Assembly: GCA_964019695.1 (NCBI GenBank)
Contig: OZ026517.1
Coordinates: 74,420,665-74,484,664, forward strand
Origin: Loripinus fragilis
Lineage: Eukaryota > Mollusca > Bivalvia > Lucinida > Lucinidae
Length of the DNA: 64,000 nt
Direction of reading: 5' to 3'
Below are positions 55,557 to 64,000 of the stretch, one piece after another (the first letter of the stretch is position 1; each line of letters opens with the position of its first letter). The notes below the pieces were generated by a model. It was not told the DNA's origin, did no database searches, and saw only the letters and a list, made by a program, of their open reading frames with translations. The position numbers and the translations under genes were made by a program.

Positions 55557-56543
55557 TGTCAACGTTAGTAATCCCTAAGGGGGTTCTTCGTTGGATCTAA
55601 CACAAACGAACGATATCTTGAATTGCAGACTTTAATATTGTACAAGTAAGGATGGATCCTGCAAATATATATATAATATATTATTTCTATGTCATGCCTT
55701 CATGAAAAGTATAGAACTTATCGAATCTAATGCTAGGGCGTAAGTGCCTTATAAAAGGGCAAACCTAAGCATCAACATACAAAAGATGGTACGGTTAGCA
55801 TCTATTCTGCAGCTTCCATATAAGATCAACCTAATAATCATATTACATATGACATTTAAATCTTCTAAATCTTAATAATAAGTACCTAGGTTTACAAATA
55901 ATCTTACTAAATGGCCTATATTATGGAAAACAAAGTAGACCCTGATGAGATGCTGCATATGCAACATCCCACCTGGGTCTACACTGCATGCCAACATCAC
56001 GGATCAAGAGTAATGAAACAGTAACAGAGTTGACTCTAATGAGATGCTGCTACTGCAACCTCCCATCTGAGTCTACACTGCATACTAATATCCGGGTTGA
56101 AGAGAAATGACACCATAACGGAGCAGACTCTAATGAGATGCTGCTACTGCAACCTCTCATTTGAGTCTACCCTGCATGCTAATGTAAATCCTTAGACCTA
56201 ATTAAAGAATAGTCAGTACATACCTGCAAATATATATATAATATATTATTTCTATGTCATGCCTTCATGAAAAGTATAGAACTTATCGAATCTAATGCTA
56301 GGGCGTAAGTGCAACGAGGCATGCATTTGTGCTAGGTTGTTAGTGTAGTGCCCGCATATTACAAAGGATGCATTGGTGCATAGTACGAAGGACATGTTTG
56401 ACTATATAACGGTCAAGGAATTAATCTTTTATGGCTGGCAGTTATGTATAAAAAGGTCCCTCGTATAGGGCGCATGAAAACCTCAGGTACTTTGAACATG
56501 ATTAAAACCTAACTAGAAAAGCACCAATCTGGTGCCTATGACA
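55557..56543 (-). repeat. 5' LTR, 987 bp
   Basis: Promoter-side LTR for the minus-strand element. Same internal layout as the 3' LTR, with two base differences. Confidence 0.97.
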
Positions 56544-56547
56544 CATA
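56544..56547. repeat. target-site duplication CATA, right copy
   Basis: Matches 43745-43748. Confidence 0.85.
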
Positions 56548-57800
56548 AATCTGGGAATTTTATTTTTTAAAGTTACTCTGTTAATCTGTGATAAAAGCAG
56601 CAGGCCATGTTTAATTTTACTCTCTTGGATCTGTTTTCATTGTAATATATTTTATAGATACATTGTGTTGAGTCTTGTTTTGTTCTACTTAGATTGCACG
56701 ACCCTTTGGTCTGCATTATATTCACTATATGAGTCCGTCCGTCCGTCCGTCCAATAGCAGTTAGCGAAATGCTTATATTTTAATTTAAAAACCCCAATTT
56801 TCTTGAGCAATTCACCTCTTCACTCCTCGCATATGCAATGCAAAAGATGATATTCTGTTACCCAATGCGTATTTGAGGAGTGAAGGCTCAGGCGAGTCTG
56901 CACATGCGCACTGTCTCCTCAGAGCATTTGCTGTTCGCATATAAACAACATGCGGATAAACATGATAAAGGCCTGGGTAAATTGTAGGCTCCTAGTCCCA
57001 TTAGCTATCGTTAAAGTGTATGTTCATGCTTTTTAACATTTTACTTTATTCACAAATAAATATTTCGTTATGGACTAATTTTATTTTCACAGATCATTTA
57101 TCCATTGTTTGATTAGTTAATTACAGAAGCTTTTATAGCAGTGTATCTAATCTTCTGGGAGCAGTCATCTTACAGCTATTGGCACACATTAACCTGAGTT
57201 AATCTCAATATGCTGGTCTGCCAAAAGATTGAAGTGGCACCTTTCAGTCAATTTCTTTATTTCAATATATGATAATGGGTATTCCGTTTTAATTACAATC
57301 AGCAGCCAAATCAATGCAAATTAAAATGTAACAACTGTCAAACGAAAAGTATTTTGTTTTTCAATAAGATTCATTTGATTTTATTCTGTCTTTTTGTTAG
57401 CAAAATGAAGAAAATTGTTACAAAATATGTCGTCTGCTATAGTAATAATTAGTGTTTTAAGACTTAAATTTTAGATTTAATTATTAAATATGGCCCAAGT
57501 ATCAAAATATACTCATCAATGCCCACACTGCTAAAAGCATTACTCTGAAACATTGTTATTTTTTGCCTTTTGACTGATTTATAATTCTGCTTTGGTAGTG
57601 TGTAAGCAGGTGGAAGTGATTCCAGTTTTGGTGTGTAGAGATCATTGACCTGAGAATGACCAGACTGCCTTTAAGAAGCAAAAGCAATTAATTACAGGCT
57701 AATAGAAGGGCATTCACAAACAATTAATTAGGAATAATTGTTCCTGCCATACTGTAAACTTTATAATAAACGCATTTGAAAAAAAGTTTGAATTATCCCT
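56548..57800. other. non-coding stretch
   Basis: A short (GTCC)n run lies at about 56733-56751. The rest is AT-rich, with no exon recognised. Confidence 0.45.
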
Positions 57801-58014
57801 TTAACTCTTAATCTCCTAGTGTCGTCTGCTGATAAATTTTGCAAACAATTTGGACTCAGATCAGACCCGACAATTTGTGGGGTCTTATCTGGATCCATTT
57901 TGTTTGACACTCAGATGATTTTTCTGAAAGATTTTTTCGAAAAAGTTACTTTTGAAAAATAAAATCAGCAGACGACAAATAAGTATGGAAAAGTTCCAAG
58001 GGGCAAAGAGTTAA
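57801..58014. mobile_element. MITE with TTAACTCTT ends and GTCGTCTGCTG sub-ends
   Basis: TTAACTCTTAATCTCC and, inverted at the right, TTAACTCTTTGCCCC. GTCGTCTGCTG occurs near the left and its inverse near the right. The shared GTCGTCTGCTG word ties it to the 28292-28538 family. Confidence 0.65.
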
Positions 58015-58114
58015 AGAGTTCTCGAATGGCTCTACGCACATGCGAAAAAATCGGAAATATCGTGAACTAGGCCTAAATGCACGTTTGAAAGTTCAGAATT
58101 TCAAAAGCCTGAAC

Positions 58115-58335
58115 TAAAAATAAAATCAAATACCACACCTGACCTAGGACACCATACGGGAAAGTGACAAAACACAAGAAACATCTCATACAAGAGTGTC
58201 AAGAGGTTTTCCCTTTCCCAGCAGGTGACCACAGGGATGCAATGAATAGACAAGACAAGCATGACAGACACGAAACACAAAAATAACATAAAGAATCTAC
58301 AAAAGAAGCACCACCTTGAAAGTTCCATGAAGGTA
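58115..58335 (-). mobile_element. retroelement 3'-end family, copy F
   Basis: ACCACACCTGACCTAGGACA, GGGAAAGTGACAAAACACAA, TTTCCCAGCAGGTGACCACA and CACCACCTTG in family order. It lacks the terminal ~25 bases at the 3' end. Confidence 0.75.
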
Positions 58336-58800
58336 TTCAAAACGGTTACTGATTTATGGGGTGTACAAGAGTGTTTGAAGAAAAATCAAAGGTCATAACT
58401 TGGAAAGTAGAAGTGGACGACAAGCACCGACTTTACCTCATACATATTCCTATAAATTTCATAAAGATATAAAGAAAAGTGAGTGAGTTAGAGATTATAC
58501 AAGAATGTAAATTACACAAAAAAGCACAAAACTAATCAAAGGGCCATAACTCTGATACAAAGAAATTAAAAGCAACCGTTATTGTATGCGACACATTGTT
58601 TTGACCTGATACGAATTTCTATAAATGTTCATGAAGATATACCAAACGGTTACAAAGTAATGGGGTGGAAAACAATAATCAAAGGGCATAGCTTGGAAGC
58701 AAAGAAAAGGGGTACAACCATTCTTACTCGCGACCAATTGTCTTTATTTAATACACATTCCTATGGTATAGCATGGAGATAGCATGAATAGTGAGGAGTG
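58336..58800. repeat. tandem repeat, ~145-bp period, 3 copies
   Basis: ATCAAAGGnCATAnCTTGGAA recurs at 58387, 58538 and 58679, with TACAAGAATGT/TATGAT and TTCCTATAAATnTCATrAAGAT blocks. Confidence 0.75.
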
Positions 58801-59140
58801 TACAAGAATATGATATGATGTTCAATTATATGACATACCTCTGGCAAAAAGGCAGTATTGGTCTCTTGTCTCTCCACTAATACCCTTACAAGGGACACCG
58901 CTCGAACTGTCGCATGCATGTTGCTATAAGACTTAGAGTTACATGTCTTTCCGTTTGATATGCAACACCAACCTTTTCTATTAAGCGAAGGAAACGGAAC
59001 AGGTATGCCCTTAAATGTGATATTCGACATGACCCACTAGTCCTTCAGAAAAAAAAATTGTTTGCTTGACCCTTTAAGCAAATGAGAGAGACCGAAAACA
59101 AATTGTCTGTTTGTATAATGTTAAATACTTTTAGAAATTA
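58801..59140. other. non-coding stretch
   Basis: No exon or repeat recognised. Confidence 0.45.
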
Positions 59141-60267
59141 TATTGTCCGATTTTATTAACCTGACACAGGGGCATAATTTCACGGTTAGTGCACAAGATA
59201 TTTTACCTTCCGTCGACTTTCGGTATTTACCGTAAGTTATACGAGAATTTTGCAAGTACTAGTGCAGATAATGAAACGTTTTCCACTGTACTACTGACTA
59301 GTCAAGTGGTTTTGATACAGGGTTTACAACCAAAGGTCCTGAGTTCGAGTCCGCGTAAATTCTTATATTTTTTTGTATTTTACCTCTCTATTTGATTCGC
59401 TTCACTTCATTATTATAGATGTACCACGACCTCTGAGTAATGTCTTTTGAATCATTATATTCAAAAGGTTGATGCGTTACGCATACACTGAGCCAGTCAG
59501 TCTGGAACATCTACGTGCTTCAAAATAGAATACAATACGTAATAAAACGTCTGAAACCCCTTTTTCTAGATCCGTATTTTCAATTTTGTAAATATAGTCA
59601 CGCGTTTATCTATACTTGCATTTGATATTGTTATTTTTGTAGGACCCTCACCGCGAACGTTTACCGTACGCTCGATATGTGAAGTTGAATCTCTGTGCTT
59701 TTGACATATTTTTTTAAAAGTAATCGCAGATATTTAAAAAAAATCTGTTTTGTCTTAGTGCCAAGACTTGCTGCATACTTTTCTTTAGACGTTTTCCCAC
59801 TGAACTTAAGTTCAAACAACTTGTATATTGTTTACATTTTAACCATATGTTTTGGCTATAATATGGAACAATATTTTCCAATAATCTATGAAGATGTTAC
59901 GGACAGACTGGCTCATTTTAAGCGATACGCATCAACCTTTTGAAATAGAATGATCCAAAATTTCATTCCTCAGAGGTCGTGGTACATCTATAATAAATGA
60001 AATTAAACGAATCGAATAAAGTAAAAAAAAAAAACACACACACACACACGTGGACTCGAACTCACGACCTTTTGGTTGTAAACTCTGTATCATAACCACT
60101 TGACTAGTCAGTAGGATGGTACAACACGTTTCATTATCTGCATAAGTATAATTGCAAAATTCCTGTAAAACTTACGGTAAATACCGAAAGTCGACGGAAG
60201 ATTAAAATATCTTGTGCACTAGCCGTGAAATTATGCAGCTGTGTCAGGTTAAATAAATCGGACAATA
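59141..60267. mobile_element. 1.13-kb foldback with ~365-bp arms, tRNA-like segment in each arm
   Basis: TATTGTCCGATTT at 59141 is inverted as ..AAATCGGACAATA at 60267. Arms stay alignable to about 59507 and 59898 (roughly 80-85% by eye). Each arm holds GACTAGTCAAGTGGTTnTGAT, GTTTACAACCAAA and GAGTTCGAGTCC, an A-box/B-box-like tRNA pattern. The central ~390 bases are unique. No target duplication was found. Confidence 0.8.
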
Positions 60268-60990
60268 CCTTTTGATATTATATATAACATGACCTACGTT
60301 AGAAAATGTAAATTTTTGGAACCTTGTCCCGCTAAACAAGTAGTATGAGAACCCACAATAGGTTCCAAAAGGTTTGAAGGTGTGTTCTTGTGCAGAAAAG
60401 TGTGCTAAATTCAAAAATCAAACTCATAAAAGAATCGGCTGGTACACATAAGTGCTATGTGCAACTAAACACACATGGGTTAAGCAATATTTAAAAAAAA
60501 ATGGGGACCCTGATCTCAAGCGTGTTATGACACCTTCTATTTGGTTTGAAAGGTTATTTCTGATATCTAATGTTAAAACATGTAATATAAAAATAAAAAA
60601 GAATTATTAAATAATCTTAATTGATTTCCTAATAAATATTCTAGATATTCCATTATGATATTAAAAGAAGCCAAGAAAACTAATGATTTTCGTTATTTTC
60701 TTCAGAAAGTAAATACATCAGTCGAATACAATATATTTGTTGACTGATTTTTATTCTTAAAGATCTGATGATTGCACACGATGATAATAAAATGATGAAC
60801 TGTTCATCCTCTGAGCTCAAATTGTATTTCCATAAATGATCCAAATAACTGAAAGCTTGTCAAAATGGGATTATCTCTACCATATCTAGTTCTTAATCTC
60901 ATCAATTTAATGTTTCGTTATCTAACACTATTTTTAAAAAAAATATCCAAGATATTATAGCATGAAGAATAGATTATTGCCATGAAATTA
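60268..60990. other. non-coding stretch
   Basis: AT-rich; nothing recognised. Confidence 0.45.
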
Positions 60991-61043
60991 CACACACACA
61001 CGCGCGCGCGCGCGCGAGCGCGCACGCGCACACTCACGCACAT
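60991..61043. repeat. (CA)n(CG)n alternating purine-pyrimidine tract
   Basis: ACACACACACACGCGCGCGC.., ending CACGCACA, about 53 bases. A strong candidate for left-handed (Z) DNA in an AT-rich setting. Confidence 0.95.
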
Positions 61044-61473
61044 CCCGCACACATATATAAAAATACAAACAGTTGTTTCAATGCAAATTATTTACAAATT
61101 GTCATTTATCTTTAAGATTAAGACATTGGCATTTTTCCTGCTTGTAAAAGTTAGATCAAAACCTAAATGCTGGTCCAAATGCCGTATTCAAAATATCTTG
61201 GATATAATCATTAAAAGTATAAATATTTTCCAAGGCATGGAGTCAGTGTCGTGATGATGATTCCACTTTGGGACTCAATGTCTATCGATGGTAGTCTTTC
61301 ATTCTATCTGAATCTTTGCTTTACACATATTGTTTCTCAGCCTCAAACTAAGATTTCAGATATTTTGAGGGACACAAATATAGTAAGTGAGTATGATCAG
61401 GAAATATCGCAATCACAAACTGCAGACAAACCCATGGCATCGTGACAATACTGAAATAGAAAAAGTTATATAG
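61044..61473. other. non-coding stretch
   Basis: Open frames of 64-90 codons without domain or splice support. Confidence 0.4.
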
Positions 61474-61620
61474 AGGATCTTACATGAGTGCTCATGTTTT
61501 ATTGAATTTATTAAACGAGTTGTGGAAAAGAGATAAAAGGCGAGGCTTGCCGAGCGTTTTATCTCTTTTTCGCAACAAGTTTAATAAATTCAATAAGACA
61601 AGAGCACGGATGTTAGATTC
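61474..61620. mobile_element. foldback element, ~60-bp arms
   Basis: GAGTGCTCATGTTTTATTGAA, AAGAGATAAAA and GGCGAGGC are followed by inverses ending TTCAATAAGACAAGAGCAC. Loop near 61547. Confidence 0.85.
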
Positions 61621-62604
61621 TATTTATCTTATGACATTAAGAATACTTTGAAATCTCATTTCTGGCGTAAAAACTGTATAATTTTGTCATTATGTACGCA
61701 ACTTTGTCATGGACGTCATAACGTTTCCCGTAAATCCGTAAACCACTAGTGGTTTATCGATTTTATTGCATGAGGTTATTTCACTCCCAGACGCGACGTC
61801 ATATAAAAACTCATTTTAGTTTGATAGTTCTTGCTGTTGATTGTCAACATTATTAGCCTATATGTTAATGTAGCCATCTGACTCACTATATTGCAGTATC
61901 TATATAAAGTATCTTAATGTCAGCGATTCTTTCCTAAATAAAGATAATCTAATAGACAGCGTTTAATTTCTTATCTGAGTCAGATGCTGATTAATTCATG
62001 TCTTTATTTTGAATAAGCATTATCTGTCGAATCGTCAATGGAGCTTTCAACATGATCAGGCATTTGCTCACTAGCAAACAAGTTCATCCAGTACCGACCA
62101 TCCTTCAAAATACAATCAAATTCAGTGAGGCTAATTTATAGCGGCACAAACCAACGAACATTCTTCAACATATATGCTACCAAATTTGGTCACACTTTCT
62201 TCTGATGAAGCACTGGTGTGGATGGTGGCAAGATGGCTTTTTATCTTTTACAAAGAACAGCTCTCGCGTTTTGGAGCACACTTGGCTCTTAAAAACAAAA
62301 AAGCCAGCATAATGTACCTTTTGTATTGGACAAATCTCATGCATACCATAAACACACGTTTCTATAAACACTAACTATAGAATTGCACATGCCAGCAGAA
62401 AATCCAAGATACAAGTACTTAAAATCATTCTTGAGTCAAGCTGGACTTTCTAATGTCAACTGGACGGCATTTACCTTTACCCCCAAAAAGACAGATGTAT
62501 AGTCAAATCCAGTAAAAGCATGTACCACTGATAAAGCTGAGCATATAGCTATGCCTAACAGACAACTTCCACATACATTCATGTGTTGTTCCTGTCAAAT
62601 TAAG
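61621..62604. other. non-coding stretch
   Basis: No exon or repeat recognised. Confidence 0.45.
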
Positions 62605-62895
62605 TAAATGTGCAAAGATCAGGAATCAATACAATCAAGTACCTCACCTGACCCAGGATACCAATGGGAAAGTGAAAAATTCAGTTAGACACCACAAACG
62701 AGAGCCAAGAGGTCAGCCCTTTCTCAGCAGGTGACCACAAAGCACATATAAACAGACGCGCATAAAGACATAGTAAACACAAGACAGAAAAACATAAACG
62801 GTCCACAAAAGAAGTACCGCCTTGGAACGGTCAGTAAAATATTTTACTGGAGGGCTTAAACCGGTTTAACGGAGCCAACCTCACCCTCAAGCCAG
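62605..62895 (-). mobile_element. retroelement 3'-end family, copy G
   Basis: Very close to copy B. CAAAGATCAGGAATCAATAC.. continues through AAACCGGTTTAACGGAGCCA. The 5' part is missing. Confidence 0.85.
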
Positions 62896-63779
62896 ACTAC
62901 CATCAATGAAAACCCTTCATTATTTTCTGTATGGAAAAGCAATATAGTGAGGACAGGGGTATAGATGCAATGGTCAACAATACAAGGTTGAAAAATTATT
63001 TCACGAGCATGTTTTACGTGCAAGACAATACAGGTATCAGCTTCTTCATGCTGTCAATTTAGGTATAAGACATCTTGACGTGTCATTTGTCTATCAAATA
63101 CGTTGTATCTGTAGCAAACTCACAGGTTTAGATAACCAAAAATTTTCAGGGTAAAAAAGAAAATATGTTCTTACTTATCAATTTAACATATGTTTTAGTT
63201 GAGAAATAAGAAAATTAAATTTTCGTTACGCACTCTTAACTAATGTCCTGCAAACTTTATCAATCCAAACTACAGCTCACATTGCTTTAGCATCCTCATT
63301 TTGGCACTTCTCTTCTACAAGTAATCGAAACTGCGATGTCTTAAATAATTCTGATTTTAAAGTTGAGCAAAGTCTTTTGGCATGCGCTGTTCATGTCCAG
63401 ATACATCTATATCTTTCCCTATACCAAACCATGCTCTTCTCTGGTAATATCGATAGTAGATTGATATTTATATGTGTAACATGCAAAATATACACGATCT
63501 GCACGTCTGACACTTGCAAAATATACACGACTTGCACGTCTGACAAGACGAGACAAAGTCACATTTGCTACACCTCAAAATGTTGAAGTCAAATCTACAT
63601 GGGCCTGTATGAGGAACATTCCGTCGACTATACGAACATCCACATTTCAGGAAGCATCTGTGATTATCTTCACCTCGAGTTTACTGAAAAGAGTTAATTT
63701 GCTAGTAAACTATAGATTTTTAAGTCCAGCAATATGGGCAAAAGTCAAAAGGAACGGATGTAAAGAGATACAGATCTAA
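62896..63779. other. non-coding stretch with a 33-bp tandem pair
   Basis: TGCAAAATATACACGAnnTGC + ACGTCTGACA occurs twice in tandem at 63481-63546. Otherwise nothing recognised. Confidence 0.5.
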
Positions 63780-64000
63780 CTCTTCAACTGTTGGCAGATA
63801 AAGGAAGCGGTCAAACAAGTCTCTTGTTCATTCAAGGTCTTTCTTTATCCTTTTGTCATGTTTTGATTCACATCAGAAATAAAGGTGAGTTTGGTACCGT
63901 CAAGCATGTTTAAGCCATCCAGAGATTTTTACTGACCGTTCCAAGGTGGTGCTTTTTTGATGGATCCATTATGTTATTTGTGTTTTGTGCGTGTATGTCA
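63780..64000 (+). mobile_element. retroelement 3'-end family, copy H, cut by the window edge
   Basis: The plus strand carries CACATCAGAAATAAAGGTGA, GGTACCGTCAAGCATGTTT and TACTGACCGTTCCAAGGTGG, inverses of the family blocks. The element continues beyond 64000. Confidence 0.75.

Larger units (their letters stand above)
43749..56543 (-). mobile_element. full-length Ty3/gypsy-type LTR retrotransposon, 12,795 bp
   Basis: Two 987-bp LTRs with TG..CA ends flank, in minus-strand order: PBS (55538-55555), a 4.2-kb leader, gag (51380-49308), pol in the -1 frame (49353-45751, then 45750-45196 after a TAA), and a PPT (44738-44749). Pol domain order is protease, RT, RNase H, integrase, which defines the Ty3/gypsy type. 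The LTRs differ at two positions only (44043/55851 and 44233/56041) and a CATA duplication frames the element, so insertion is recent. There is no env-like frame. The size is large because of the leader. The insertion lies 1.6 kb downstream of the PLAC8 stop codon, in the opposite orientation. Confidence 0.97.

Overview
This is an AT-rich animal genomic window dominated by non-coding and mobile DNA. I infer a mollusc, most likely a bivalve, from tRNA-derived SINEs, many foldback/MITE families, (TATC)n/(GATA)n arrays and the transposon types. A dreissenid or another heterodont clam would fit, but nothing in the sequence proves the species. There is no prokaryotic gene organisation: coding content is sparse, introns have GT-AG ends, and almost every long open frame belongs to a mobile element.

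Layout. 1-29 kb: a patchwork of inverted-repeat elements (692-1892, 4178-5694, 11029-11288, 14092-14213, 15198-15407, 20529-21038, 27576-27801, 28292-28538), tandem repeats (156-bp units near 2.3-2.8 kb, 41-bp units near 10.6-11.0 kb, several microsatellites), SINE pieces, a LINE 3' end (22374-23655) and copies of one reverse-transcriptase element family whose 3' end is seen eight times in the window. A plausible first coding exon lies at 5989-6197. 29-36 kb: an exon-like broken reading frame on the minus strand, a degenerate array of roughly 150-bp units (29.75-31.4 kb), an 88-bp tandem array and back-to-back MITEs. 36.7-42.2 kb: the one well-supported host gene, a three-coding-exon PLAC8/cornifelin-family gene of 116 residues on the plus strand, with introns full of repeats. 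43.7-56.5 kb: a complete, very young 12,795-bp Ty3/gypsy-type LTR retrotransposon on the minus strand. 56.5-64 kb: more MITEs, repeat copies and a 1.1-kb foldback whose two arms each carry a tRNA-like segment.

The LTR element is the most remarkable object. It has two 987-bp LTRs that differ at only two bases, a CATA target-site duplication, a PBS and a PPT. Its gag has a capsid region resembling the PNMA (paraneoplastic Ma antigen) family and no zinc knuckle. Pol lies in the -1 frame (protease, RT, RNase H, integrase) and is interrupted by one in-frame TAA near its C-terminal end. The 5' leader is about 4.2 kb and carries tandem repeats, a tRNA-like unit and five copies of a small hairpin. 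Each LTR contains an exact 90-bp internal duplication bracketing three hairpins that resemble a hairpin repeat dispersed in the surrounding genome. Gag would assemble the particle, and Pol would mature it, copy the RNA and integrate it. The in-frame stop makes it uncertain that this copy is autonomous.
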